From the NCBI RefSeq assembly GCF_004799645.1, contig NZ_CP031305.1:1550001-1614000 (forward strand): DNA of 64,000 nucleotides. Reading direction: 5' to 3'. The DNA is from Natronorubrum bangense (GTDB lineage: Archaea; Halobacteriota; Halobacteria; Halobacteriales; Natrialbaceae). Below are positions 29,187-38,629 of the stretch, piece after piece. A program made the translations under genes and the position numbers. Below the pieces are notes generated by a model, which saw nothing but the letters and a program-made list of their open reading frames with translations, was not told where the DNA came from and did not search any database. Each line of letters starts with the position of its first letter. Within the stretch, counting starts at the first letter, position 1.

Positions 29187-31283
29187 ATGACCCCACCGAT
29201 AACCGTTCTCATCGTCGATAACGAACCGGGATTCGCCGACCTCGTCGGCGAGATGCTCGAGCGCGAGCATGAGACGATCGTCGCCGAACCGGCGATGGAT
29301 GCCAGAGAAGCACTGGCCATCCTCGAGGAACGGTCGATCGACTGTATCGTCAGCGATTACGAGATGCCAGAGATGACGGGGCTCGAGTTGCTCGAGCGAG
29401 TTCGCGAGGACGACCCAGAACTGCCGTTTGTTCTCTTTACCGGGCGGGGCTCCGAAGCAGTCGCCAGCGAAGCGATCGCAGCAGGCGTGACCCAGTACCT
29501 GCAAAAAGAGTCCGGCGAACAGCAGTATGCCCTGCTTGCAAACCAGATTACGAACGCCGTCTCTCAGTATCGAACCGAAACCGAGCTTCGTGAGAGCGAG
29601 CGCCGGTACGAGCGGACGCTGACGACGTTACACGAGACGACACGGGAGTTGATGCGAGCGAACACGAAAACCGAGATCTATCGATCGGCAGTCGACACCG
29701 CAGGAGAGATCCTCGAGGTATCGATCGCCGCGGCGTACGCGTTCGAGCCGACAAACGGGGTGCTCGAGCACGCGGCATCGACACGAGACGTCGTCGAGTC
29801 GGAGCGACAAGCCGAGCACGGTGATGGATACATCTGGGACGTGTTTTCCGAGGGCGAAAGCGCCTACTACGAAGATGTGAGTCGGGACACAGCTGTCGAC
29901 AAAACAGTGTGTCGAAGCGAGCTGATCGTCCCGCTGGGGACACACGGTGTGTTGGTTGCAGGCACTGAAGCCGTCGACGGCATCGACGAGACGATGACGG
30001 AGCTGCTTCACATCCTGGCGGCAAACACCGAAGCCGCACTCGATCGGGCAGAACGGGAGCAGCTACTGCGAGAAAACGACCGAACACTTACCCGGCAAAA
30101 CGAGGAGCTCACACGGCTCAATCATACAAACGAGATCGTCCGGGAGATCAACCATGGTGTCGCACAGGCGTCAACACGGAGCGAGATCGAGACACGAGTG
30201 TGTGAGCGACTGGCCGACACCGAGCGCTACTGTTTCGCCTGGATCGCCTCGGCCGATACTGATCCACCCGAGCCGACATCGTGGGCCGGCGTCGACGGAG
30301 CGTTTATCGATCACGTCCGCGAGAACGGCGAACGAGCGCCTGAACTCCAACTTATCACGGACACGCTCGAAGCCGAACGGATCCAGATCGTCCAGAACGT
30401 GCTCGAGGCCGACGGCTGGGAGAAACGCCGAAAGGAGGCGTTGACCTACGGCTACCAGACGATACTCGCAGTCCCATTACTAGACGATGAGCGCCGGTAT
30501 GGCGTCTTACTCGTCCATGTGGCAGGGGTCGACTCTATCGGTGATCGCGAACGGGACGTGCTCGGCGAACTCGGCGAGACGATCGGCCACGCGATTCGAT
30601 CGGTCGAGCGCACGCGAGCGATGCTCACCGACAGCCGTCTCGAGGTCGAACTCGCTGTCCACGACTCGCGGCTATTGCTGAACCGGCTTGCCAAGCACGT
30701 CGACGGCCCGGTGACCGTCGAGGGCGTGATCGAGCGAGACGACGAGGTCGTCGTATTTGTCACTGTACCGGCAGACACAGCGTGTGTGACAGTAGACCAG
30801 TCGGCATCGATCGAGACGCCCACGATCGTCTCGGAGGGTGAAGACAAAACGTTGTTCGAGCTAACGATCACTTCGTCGCCGTTTGTAGAGCTCTTGCGGA
30901 CGTACGACGTTCAGTTGCGGACGGCGACGGCCCAGAACGGGACGACGACGTTCGTCCTCGAGGTGCCACAGCAGGTCGAAGCCCGGTCACTGGTCGAGGC
31001 ATTCAGCGAGCGATATCCGGAGACAGAGCTAGCAGCCCGACGCGAAACGACCAGAACCCGGTCGACTCGACCGCTCGATACGCATCTCGAAGAGCGACTC
31101 ACCGAGCGACAGTTCGAGGCGCTGCAGATGGCCCACTACAGTGGCTTCTTCGAGTGGCCCCGTGAGAGCACTGGCGAAGAGCTTGCGGACGTCCTCGATG
31201 TGGCCGCACCGACCTACCACTATCATCTGCGAGCGGCCGAACGAAAGCTCGTAACGCTGGCGTTCGACCGGGACGCTGACTGA
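29187..31283 (+). CDS. Receiver-GAF-GAF-bacterio-opsin-activator HTH regulator
   Basis: A 698-aa haloarchaeal transcription regulator. The receiver domain (1-120) has phosphoacceptor Asp57 in CIVSDYEMPEMTGLE and a DNEP acidic pocket. Two GAF-type sensor domains cover roughly 150-290 and 320-480, joined by coiled-coil segments. A bacterio-opsin-activator-like region (about 490-610) and a C-terminal HTH_10 (ERLTERQFEALQMAHYSGFF, then STGEELADVL) complete it. It is probably regulated by a histidine kinase and an unknown ligand. Targets are not visible. It appears monocistronic. Confidence 0.9.
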   Translation: MTPPITVLIVDNEPGFADLVGEMLEREHETIVAEPAMDAREALAILEERSIDCIVSDYEMPEMTGLELLERVREDDPELPFVLFTGRGSEAVASEAIAAGVTQYLQKESGEQQYALLANQITNAVSQYRTETELRESERRYERTLTTLHETTRELMRANTKTEIYRSAVDTAGEILEVSIAAAYAFEPTNGVLEHAASTRDVVESERQAEHGDGYIWDVFSEGESAYYEDVSRDTAVDKTVCRSELIVPLGTHGVLVAGTEAVDGIDETMTELLHILAANTEAALDRAEREQLLRENDRTLTRQNEELTRLNHTNEIVREINHGVAQASTRSEIETRVCERLADTERYCFAWIASADTDPPEPTSWAGVDGAFIDHVRENGERAPELQLITDTLEAERIQIVQNVLEADGWEKRRKEALTYGYQTILAVPLLDDERRYGVLLVHVAGVDSIGDRERDVLGELGETIGHAIRSVERTRAMLTDSRLEVELAVHDSRLLLNRLAKHVDGPVTVEGVIERDDEVVVFVTVPADTACVTVDQSASIETPTIVSEGEDKTLFELTITSSPFVELLRTYDVQLRTATAQNGTTTFVLEVPQQVEARSLVEAFSERYPETELAARRETTRTRSTRPLDTHLEERLTERQFEALQMAHYSGFFEWPRESTGEELADVLDVAAPTYHYHLRAAERKLVTLAFDRDAD

Positions 31284-31294
31284 GTCACGCCAAC

Positions 31295-31368
31295 ACAGCG
31301 ATGTGAGATGAAGAGACTCGACACGCAAACAGCGATGTGAGATGAAGAGACTCGACACGCAAACAGCG
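31295..31368. repeat. 34-bp direct tandem repeat, 2.2 copies
   Basis: The unit beginning acagcgatgtgagatgaaga occurs at 31295-31328 and 31329-31362 without change, then a partial third copy starts. It immediately follows the regulator gene. It looks like a recent slippage duplication. The remaining bases to 31609 hold no recognisable gene. Confidence 0.85.
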
Positions 31369-31609
31369 CACCGCGTCTTCCGATCAGCGTCCTGTTTACG
31401 CACCAGCCATCTAATTACCTAGAACCGTATCTCGAGACACACTAACCAGTTAGAGAGTATATTTAACCACGAGTAGCCCCTACTACCACTTGGCGATCTG
31501 CGATAGTCTGTCGCCACTCCCAATCCCCCACCCCACTTTTCGAAGACAACGATACGAAAGACGGCCAGTGTCGGCTATCCGGTGTCGATACAAGCGCCCA
31601 CGGCACCGT

Positions 31610-32359
31610 TCACTGTGGATCGATCGATTCCTCCCACTCGATCCAGTCTAGTTCCCAGCCTCGTCTCGATTCGGCACGACGAAAGGCGTGTTCGCGGTCC
31701 TCACGGGCCATACGGTTTCGTTCAACGGCTCCTGACTGTTCGCCCTCTATCAACAGCGGGCCGAACGAGACAGCACCGAACTGGGTCCGGTCGCCAGTAG
31801 CCGAAATTGCCTCGAGTCGCTGGCGCTGGCTTCCACGGGGCAACACGAGTCGGCCGTCGGCCGTCAGTTGCTCACGTAATGCCCGCGGTGGCTCGACGGT
31901 CGCGGCCTCGAGCAGGATGCGATCGAACGGGGCGTACTCGGGGAGGCCGTTGGCTCCATCGCGGCAATCGACGAGCACGCCGTCGTAGCCCGCGCTGGTG
32001 AGGTTCGCTCTGGCGTGGTTGACGAGCGGCCGAGAGATGTCGACGGCGTGGACGTTTCGTTCGCCAACGAGTTCCGCGGTGACGGCGGCCGTGTAGCCGA
32101 CACCGACGCCGACGATCAACACCGTGTTGTCGTCCTCGAGGGCGAGCGCCTGCAGCAAGCGCGCAACCGTACTCGGCGCGAGAACGCGAGTGCCGAGCAC
32201 TTCGTGTTCACGATCTGCATACGCCGAGCGGTCATCGTCGAGAAACTGGTGACGAGGGACGTCACGCATCGCAATGGCGACAGCCTCGTCCTGAAGGACG
32301 TCCTTGGTGGGGGACTCGAGGCTGTCGACCATATCCGCTCGCAGTACCGCGGGGTCCAT
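31610..32359 (-). CDS. pcm: Protein-L-isoaspartate O-methyltransferase-like protein
   Basis: SAM-dependent methyltransferase of the PCMT family, 249 aa, thought to start repair of isoaspartyl residues. The SAM loop is LIVGVGVGYTAAVTAELV near residue 85, followed by VHAVDISRPLVNHARANL and FDRILLEAA. The motif before it reads LGTRVLAPSTVARLLQAL, where canonical PCMT has an ISxPHMVA-type sequence, so the substrate could differ. The start ATG at 32359 gives the usual MDPAVLRADMVDSL. The 330 bp upstream hold nothing recognisable. Confidence 0.85.
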   Translation of the reverse strand: MDPAVLRADMVDSLESPTKDVLQDEAVAIAMRDVPRHQFLDDDRSAYADREHEVLGTRVLAPSTVARLLQALALEDDNTVLIVGVGVGYTAAVTAELVGERNVHAVDISRPLVNHARANLTSAGYDGVLVDCRDGANGLPEYAPFDRILLEAATVEPPRALREQLTADGRLVLPRGSQRQRLEAISATGDRTQFGAVSFGPLLIEGEQSGAVERNRMAREDREHAFRRAESRRGWELDWIEWEESIDPQ

Positions 32360-32689
32360 ACGCGGAGCTATTGCGCCGGTTGTTATCAATGGCGCGCTTG
32401 CGCGACCTGCCATCCAGTACGTGGCACTCTCCTCGCATTCGGACGAAGCGAACGCCACCGTGGCCAGACCACTCCAGCTGTCCGTCGTCTTCGCCGGATT
32501 CGAGGGCGAGTGTGCTGGATAGCGTAGCAATGGTAGCCACTGAAAATCAGTGCACAGCCGTCGTGCGATCGGTGTGTGACCCGTTTCGGTTGTTCCTATC
32601 GGACAACGACCTCCATGCACAGAATCTGGGTGGCAGGTGCCGATTGCCGCTCGATCGCGACGGCGTGAGTGGCCTGTCTACTGCAGCCG

Positions 32690-33349
32690 TTACCAGGCCG
32701 ACCAGGCGCTGCTTTGTTCGTCGTAGGCGTACACTCGTTTCGTGTCCTTGGCGAGGACCGTATCGCCGCCTTCCTCGTAGCGGTCCCGGTGATAGCCCGA
32801 TGCGTCCTTGCGCACGACGAAAGCGTCGATCTTGAACTCATCGTCGCCGAACTCCTCGGTTGAACCGACCTCGAACTCGTAGTCGCCGGGAACGTGGACC
32901 GTGATGCTTCGGCTGTCGTTTCGTGAGCCGTCCTGTGGATGGACGGTAACGTTGACCGCGACGTTATCGACTTCGCGAGTCCAGACGGTCTCGATTTCGT
33001 CCGCGTCGGCCTCGTCGACGCGTTTCTGGCCGTCGAGTTCGAGGCTCGTGACACGAACCGTCGAGAGCACCTCATCGGTCTCGAGAATGAATTCGTCGCC
33101 GACTTCGATCGACTCGTCTTCGGGCGTCGTGACGTTCGCCGTAAACGATTCGCCCTCCTGAGAGACGACGACGTCGAGTGTGACCTCGCGCTCTTGTTCG
33201 GGCTGGATCTTGTGGACGTGGCCACACTCACTACAGCGGACGGTTACGGTGCCGCCGCCTTCCGTCGTCGTCAGGACCTCGTGGACCGTCTCGAGGTCCG
33301 GCGAACAGGACGGACATGGCGTTGGGACGCGGTCCGGAATATCGTTCAT
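32690..33349 (-). CDS. HVO_0476-family zinc-finger protein
   Basis: A 219-aa protein with an N-terminal zinc ribbon, CPSC near residue 12 and CSECGHVHKIQP near residue 39, then a beta-rich region. Haloarchaea-specific family of unknown function, known by its Haloferax locus. The end DRYEEGGDTVLAKDTKRVYAY is conserved as I recall. It lies 62 bp after the peptidase gene on the same strand and may be cotranscribed. Confidence 0.8.
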   Translation of the reverse strand: MNDIPDRVPTPCPSCSPDLETVHEVLTTTEGGGTVTVRCSECGHVHKIQPEQEREVTLDVVVSQEGESFTANVTTPEDESIEVGDEFILETDEVLSTVRVTSLELDGQKRVDEADADEIETVWTREVDNVAVNVTVHPQDGSRNDSRSITVHVPGDYEFEVGSTEEFGDDEFKIDAFVVRKDASGYHRDRYEEGGDTVLAKDTKRVYAYDEQSSAWSAW

Positions 33350-33411
33350 ATCGCGCTGTAAACGCTACGTCCGTAAAAGACGATTGAACCTGCGTTCGGC
33401 GTCTTCGCGTC

Positions 33412-34365
33412 TCACGGCTCGCTCTGTGGAAGCTCAATGACGGCTCCGTCAGCAGACACTGTCGGGTCCCGTAGAATGCCGTCGAGGTGGATCGGTGCTT
33501 CGGTCTCGCCGCCGATTCCGGCGTTGTCACCGATCGCGATGTGGACGGTGCCGCCGGCTTTTTCATCCAAGAGAACGGAGCCGACGAGATCGGTGACGGC
33601 GACGTTTGTCCCAATACCCAGCTCTGCGAGGTTGTACGCGGCGTCACCGACGTCTTCTGCAGCAGCCTCGACCGTCGTGCGGATCTCGTCGTCCGAGATG
33701 TGGGTGACGAGGCCGTCTTCGACCTCGAACGTGAGCTGGTGGCCGTCGTCGAGCAACCCGTGGGGTCGCATCGTTCCATCGACGACGAACGTGCCGTCGG
33801 CGCTTTCGGGGCTGATGAACACCTCGCCGGCGGGAAGGTTCGACATCTGGCCGGGTTCGTGGACGATTCCAGTGTCCGAGAGCCACTCCCGATCACCGAT
33901 TTCGAACGTGATGTCGGTTCCAGCGGGTGTCGTCACGCGAATCTCTTCGGCGCCGGCGACCTGCTCACGGACGTCCTCGCAGTGGGCCGCAATCGACTCG
34001 TAGTCGGCATCTAACCCCGTGGTAAAGACGTCTTCAGTGATCCCCGGGAGTGTCGCGACACGGGCCCCGGCGTCGTTGGCTTCGGTTCGAGCGCGTGTAT
34101 GACTCAGACTCTTGGTCGTTGGTGCGAGGACGACATCACCATCGGCCATCGCCGCTGCGACGGGTGCGGGCGGCTCACTGCCGTGGGTTTCTCCTGGCGG
34201 ATAGCGAACGATGACTGCGTCGTCGGTGCGCTCGCTGGCGACGGCATACAGCGCCTCGCCGATCGACTCGCGTTTGTCGTCGGTCACGATCACACAGGAC
34301 TCATCGGCCTCGAGGGCCAGACACTGGTAAACGGCCGTCTCGGCAGCGGCACGGAGCTCAGACAT
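33412..34365 (-). CDS. M29-like (leucyl) aminopeptidase family protein
   Basis: A 317-aa protein resembling the short haloarchaeal M29-type metal-dependent aminopeptidases. The second half has NLPAGEVFISPESADGTFVVDG, ELGIGTN, LLDEKAGGTVHIAIGDN and a late HLDGILRDP, which in M29 enzymes supply metal ligands. The N-terminal Rossmann-like part holds DGDVVLAPTTKSLSHTRA. A role in peptide turnover is inferred from the family. Confidence 0.8.
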   Translation of the reverse strand: MSELRAAAETAVYQCLALEADESCVIVTDDKRESIGEALYAVASERTDDAVIVRYPPGETHGSEPPAPVAAAMADGDVVLAPTTKSLSHTRARTEANDAGARVATLPGITEDVFTTGLDADYESIAAHCEDVREQVAGAEEIRVTTPAGTDITFEIGDREWLSDTGIVHEPGQMSNLPAGEVFISPESADGTFVVDGTMRPHGLLDDGHQLTFEVEDGLVTHISDDEIRTTVEAAAEDVGDAAYNLAELGIGTNVAVTDLVGSVLLDEKAGGTVHIAIGDNAGIGGETEAPIHLDGILRDPTVSADGAVIELPQSEP

Positions 34366-34489
34366 ATCTCATCTGTACTCGAGTGGCCCAAAAGCTGTTA
34401 TCCTTGTGCTGTTCCGTGTCAGCTGTCGATCAGCTTTGAGAGTACGACGATAGCGTTTTTACTGACGAACCCAACTGTTCACCGAACTC

Positions 34490-35419
34490 ATGGGCACGTC
34501 TACGGTCGAGCGCGTCTTTTTCGACGAATCGACGAACGAGGCCATCAGGGATGCGCTCCCGGAAGCCGGGATCACGTTCTTCGAATACGTCACGCATCTC
34601 GGTGACGGCGCGCTGTTGATCGTCTTCGCGACGCTGCTCTACTGGTTCGGTGCCGACTCTCGTCGTGAACAACGAGCGCTCGTGATCGCCATTGGACTCG
34701 GTGCGCTCGCGATCAGTGCCGGAATGAAAGGGATTTTTCTCCGGCCACGGCCCGAACTGGCAGCCGGCTACGGCGGCTACAGCTTTCCGAGCGCACACGC
34801 GATGGGTGCAGCCGCGTTCTACGGCGCGCTTGCGGTCGTCGCTGACACTGGGACACGGCTCCAGCGGTACGTCGTTGCTGGAACCGTTATCGGACTCGTC
34901 GCGTTCTCACGGGTCGTGATCGGCGTCCACTTTGTGGGCGACGTCGTCGTCGGCGTCGCGATCGGGCTGGCGTTCGTTGCCCTTGTCGCTCACGATCGGA
35001 CTTCCGAGCCCGATTTTATCTTCGCCATCGCGGCTGTCATTGCGATTCTCTCGTTTATTCTGGGCTCACGGGAGTTTACAGCGATGACAATCGGTGCAAC
35101 GATCGGGGCAACCATCGCTTGGCAGTACGTCAAGGCCCTGTCGCCACAGCCCCGTGGCGCTGCAATCCTTCTGCTTGGCTATCTCTGTCTCCCGATCGTT
35201 ATCGGACTCCGGGCCGTTCCCGTGTTCTGGCCGGATCACGTACTGGTCTCTGTCCTCGAGGTGATCGGCTACGCAGTCGTGACTGCGGCTGCCCTCGTCG
35301 TTCCGGTCGTTGCCGAGCGGATGAACGACTGGCAACCGGTAGAGTGGCTCCAGGCGCGACTTCCATTTAGCGGCCGGACGATCGATCCCGATCAGGTGCC
35401 GGGGTCGGCAGGCGATTAA
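34490..35419 (+). CDS. PAP2-family membrane phosphatase
   Basis: A 309-aa membrane protein with about eight helices. The three lipid-phosphatase motifs are visible: KGIFLRPRPE near residue 80, SFPSAHAMG near residue 98 and SRVVIGVHFVGD near residue 140. It likely dephosphorylates a lipid or polyprenyl phosphate at the membrane. The substrate is unknown. It is divergent from the peptidase gene and convergent with the TrkA-C pair. Confidence 0.9.
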   Translation: MGTSTVERVFFDESTNEAIRDALPEAGITFFEYVTHLGDGALLIVFATLLYWFGADSRREQRALVIAIGLGALAISAGMKGIFLRPRPELAAGYGGYSFPSAHAMGAAAFYGALAVVADTGTRLQRYVVAGTVIGLVAFSRVVIGVHFVGDVVVGVAIGLAFVALVAHDRTSEPDFIFAIAAVIAILSFILGSREFTAMTIGATIGATIAWQYVKALSPQPRGAAILLLGYLCLPIVIGLRAVPVFWPDHVLVSVLEVIGYAVVTAAALVVPVVAERMNDWQPVEWLQARLPFSGRTIDPDQVPGSAGD

Positions 35420-35505
35420 CGTTCGGCTTTCTTCTCGAGTAGCTGTCACGACTGTGCCCGCGATCGAGCTCGATTGGCACTCGAATTGGGCATCCAAACC
35501 AACGC

Positions 35506-36726
35506 TCACTCCCTCGTCTCCGGCGAATCCGATATCTCGACGCCTGACGGCGACTCGAGACCTGCTGTGAGTGTTTCCGGCGTTCCGAACACGTAGAGCG
35601 TATCGCCAGCTTCGATCGGCTCGTTGTCCGCCGGCAGTGATAGTACGTCGCCGTCTCGTTCGATCACGAGGACCGTTCCGGGGATCCAGCCAACGAACTC
35701 GTTCTCGAGCGGGCTATCAGCCTCGATCCGAGTCGCCGTCACCGTCTCGTCTCCGTTCTGGATCGCCGAGATCAGTGCGTGAGCATCGCTTCCCGCCTCC
35801 GGCCGGGTCGTAAGCCGGTACTGCTCGCCGGGCTCGAACGCGTCCGCGTCGTCAGCGTCGACCGCGATCGTCGTCACCGAGCCGACACACGCGCGTAACA
35901 TCCCTGTTGCCACGAGCCGACTCGACGCATCGCTGTCGGTCCAGATTTCGACCGGATCCCCGGTACTCGCCCGCGGTGAGGGATCGCCTGAGATCGCAAC
36001 GGCGACCTGAGCAGGACCCAGCGTGGGACTGATGCCAGTCCGTCGACCGCCGACCGAGAGCGCGCCAACGTTCCCGTCGTCGGCAACCACTGCATCGACG
36101 TATCCGACATCGAAGTCGGTCTCGAGTCGCCTCTCCACTCTCGACTCGAGTTCTGGAACCGACAACTGACTCGGAAGCCGGAACAGACGGCCTTCGAGGT
36201 CGCGTTTGACAGCCTCGTCGACCGCTGGATACCCTTCTGCGTCGTCGATCGACTCTGGCAACGTCACGACGGCAGAGAGCCCTGCCGCTCGGATGAGATC
36301 CGCAACTGGGCCGCTGGCGTCGACCCTTGTGATCCCATAGGTCCCACACGCGAGGTGGTCACCGAGTCGGTGGCCACCGGCAGCGACGATGGTGCCGGCG
36401 AATAGGACGCCAAGGAGATACGATCCGGTTGTGTAGTGGATCAGCGGCGAGTCGGCGAGGACGGTCCCGTGGCGCACTGCTTCGCTCGTGAGCCAGCCCG
36501 TCGGCAGTGCAAGGCCGAGGAGAACCGCTGGCCCAGTTGGCAGCTGGCGAACAGTCAGCGCCCGGTATCCGAAAGCAAGTACGAGGGCACCGATGCCTGC
36601 CAGCAACCCGTAGCTGAGCAGTCCCAGCAACGCCGTCCGTGTCCATTCGATCCTCGTCGAACCACCGAGTTCCACACCGGTTTGCAGTACTGTCTCCGTT
36701 CCGACCGCTGCGATCGTGAGCGGCAT
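35506..36726 (-). CDS. Membrane TrkA-C protein, second of a pair
   Basis: A 406-aa protein with about three to four N-terminal helices (residues 30-130) and a large cytoplasmic part ending in a TrkA-C/RCK-C domain (NEFVGWIPGTVLVIERDGDV, then IEAGDTLYVFGT). Annotated in haloarchaea as potassium transporter TrkA-like. There is no NAD-binding Rossmann motif, so it is not a classical TrkA. It starts one base after the stop of its upstream partner and is probably cotranslated. Cation transport control is inferred. Confidence 0.7.
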   Translation of the reverse strand: MPLTIAAVGTETVLQTGVELGGSTRIEWTRTALLGLLSYGLLAGIGALVLAFGYRALTVRQLPTGPAVLLGLALPTGWLTSEAVRHGTVLADSPLIHYTTGSYLLGVLFAGTIVAAGGHRLGDHLACGTYGITRVDASGPVADLIRAAGLSAVVTLPESIDDAEGYPAVDEAVKRDLEGRLFRLPSQLSVPELESRVERRLETDFDVGYVDAVVADDGNVGALSVGGRRTGISPTLGPAQVAVAISGDPSPRASTGDPVEIWTDSDASSRLVATGMLRACVGSVTTIAVDADDADAFEPGEQYRLTTRPEAGSDAHALISAIQNGDETVTATRIEADSPLENEFVGWIPGTVLVIERDGDVLSLPADNEPIEAGDTLYVFGTPETLTAGLESPSGVEISDSPETRE

Positions 36727-36727
36727 C

Positions 36728-38014
36728 TCAGTGACTCACCTCGAGAGCCGCTGGCTCTCGTTTGTCCCGTCTGGTTCCGAACACCGTCGTATCCGTGCCG
36801 AGGACGAACGCTTCTGTCCCGACCGTGAGCGCAGCTGGCTCGGGATCGAACTGCCACTCCTGTTTGTCGATCGGGTCACCGTCGCTCGCCTCGGAGCCTC
36901 GGACCGCAAACACCTCGAGATCGGTGTCTTCGGCGGTCACAGCATCGAGCGCTGCCTCGGTCAGCGTTTCTTTTCGGATCGTCGTCTCGTTCCGCTCGAG
37001 CAGTGATACTGCCTCGAACTCGTGTGTCGTCTCCCGTGGCGTGACGGCGACTCGAACACGCTCGGCGTCCAGCAGCGTCTCGGCGTCGGTCGTCGAGACG
37101 GCGACGGTTACACGGCCTGGGCCCCCGGTCGTCACGGAATCGGCTGAAACGCCATTGGTCGAGTGGGTGACCTCGCTAGCTGTGGACCGGTTGCAATCTC
37201 GAGGCTCGCTGACAGCCGCCGATGGGTGCACGCCGCCATCTGTGGGATCCGTGTCGACTGTGGCGCTGAGCACCGTCCCGGAGACCGTCCCCGTGTCGGT
37301 GATCGTGCGGACGCTGTCGCCCGGTGTCAGTCCCGTCGGAAGCAGTGCCCGAACCGAGACGGCGCGCCACCCCTCGGGAACCGCCTTCGCGATACCGTTG
37401 ACCGGCGGTGTCGCGGTGATCGTCGCTCGACCACGGCCGTCGACGGCAACGGCGACCGCCTCGAGGTCGTATCTCGTCCGGAGTCGATCTTCGAGGCGTC
37501 TCTCGAGTTCCGAGCGCGGAAGATCTGCTGGGAGCCGCCAGGCACCGTCCTCGAGTGCAGCCCGGAGCGCCGGACCGAGTGGTGGATAGGCCTCGAACTC
37601 GCGAACGCCACCGCTCGAGCGGATCGTCACCTGTCCCATCGCGTCGACGGCATCGATCGCGTCCGCTGCGAGCGGCTGTGTTCGCTCGACCGAGCCGGTG
37701 ATGAGACGCGGCGAGTCGACGGCAAGCTGGTGTCCCCAACGCGTTGTATAGAGCCCGAGAACGACCGCGAGCCCGACGCCGAGAGACAGCCCCGGCTGGA
37801 TGGTGCTAGTGCCGAGGACGCCAGCTGCGGACAAGAGACTAGCAGTGACCACCGCCGTGGCTGTCCCGCCAGCGATCGGCGGCATCGTTCTGCCGGCGAA
37901 AACGGTCCCCACAAAACTGGTGACACCGATGACTGCCGAGACAGCGGTTCCGAACAGCAACCCGGTCGACACACCAGTGAGAACGTCGATTGGGGTGACG
38001 AACAGTAGGCTCAT
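36728..38014 (-). CDS. Membrane TrkA-C protein, first of a pair
   Basis: A 428-aa protein with three N-terminal hydrophobic segments (residues ~10-110), a central region paralogous in layout to the neighbour (DGAWRLPADLPRSELERRLEDR versus EGRLFRLPSQLSVPELESRV), and a C-terminal TrkA-C-like domain ending ALTVGTEAFVLGTDTTVFGT. The two likely form a membrane complex. No channel filter motif is seen. Confidence 0.7.
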   Translation of the reverse strand: MSLLFVTPIDVLTGVSTGLLFGTAVSAVIGVTSFVGTVFAGRTMPPIAGGTATAVVTASLLSAAGVLGTSTIQPGLSLGVGLAVVLGLYTTRWGHQLAVDSPRLITGSVERTQPLAADAIDAVDAMGQVTIRSSGGVREFEAYPPLGPALRAALEDGAWRLPADLPRSELERRLEDRLRTRYDLEAVAVAVDGRGRATITATPPVNGIAKAVPEGWRAVSVRALLPTGLTPGDSVRTITDTGTVSGTVLSATVDTDPTDGGVHPSAAVSEPRDCNRSTASEVTHSTNGVSADSVTTGGPGRVTVAVSTTDAETLLDAERVRVAVTPRETTHEFEAVSLLERNETTIRKETLTEAALDAVTAEDTDLEVFAVRGSEASDGDPIDKQEWQFDPEPAALTVGTEAFVLGTDTTVFGTRRDKREPAALEVSH

Positions 38015-38028
38015 TGGGCTCAGACGGG

Positions 38029-38553
38029 CTAACTGGTTTCAGCAACCCGAATCTCGGGGTTTGGCTGTTCATCGATGTAGTTGCTGTCCGACGGCGGGAT
38101 TACGTCTATCTCCAGCGTTCCGATATCCTGGTCAGCACGAAGGCCTTGATTGTTATCGAAGACCAGCTCTGCCTCGTTACTGTCTCCGTCCGTATCCGCT
38201 TCGACGACCCCCTCGAGCTGTGCAGATCCAGCCGTTGCGATCACAGTTGCGTCCTGTACTTCGTTGCCGTTTTCGTCGATGACGGAAACCGTGACCCGTT
38301 CGGTCCCAGACGGATCGATGATTTGGCCGTTGTCGTGGATCTCTACAGTGACCTCTGTATCTCCAACATCGCCGATTCCACCGAGCATGTTCAACATGAG
38401 CGCAAGCGCCGCGACACCAACGACTAACGCGATCACGAGCCGGATCGGTAAGCCTTCGATCGCACGATCGTCTCGAGCGAACGACGATCGTGATCGAGTG
38501 TTCACCCGCTCCGATCTGTCGGAACGGTCCGAAAGCAAGGTCTTCGAGAGCAT
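38029..38553 (-). CDS. DUF7382-like single-TM secreted-domain protein, possible pilin-like
   Basis: A 174-aa protein. After an Arg/Ser/Asp-rich N-terminus comes DDRAIEGLPIRLVIALVVGV and a single hydrophobic helix (about residues 40-62), then an acidic beta-rich domain with Ig or carboxypeptidase-regulatory-like features (VTVSVIDENGNEVQDATV). The charged stretch before the helix recalls type IV pilin-like proteins, but no clear prepilin peptidase site is visible. It is divergent from the secretion-like ATPase locus, which suggests it could be its substrate. The start at 38553 is preferred. Confidence 0.6.
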   Translation of the reverse strand: MLSKTLLSDRSDRSERVNTRSRSSFARDDRAIEGLPIRLVIALVVGVAALALMLNMLGGIGDVGDTEVTVEIHDNGQIIDPSGTERVTVSVIDENGNEVQDATVIATAGSAQLEGVVEADTDGDSNEAELVFDNNQGLRADQDIGTLEIDVIPPSDSNYIDEQPNPEIRVAETS

Positions 38554-38629
38554 ACCCCTGCTTGGATTCGTCTTCTGACTTAAACGTTCGACCGAGGATT
38601 CAAAACTGAAGGGCAGACGAACCACGGTC

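Noticed and set aside
31295-31368. CRISPR-like short repeats
   Set aside because: The repeats are directly adjacent with no spacers.
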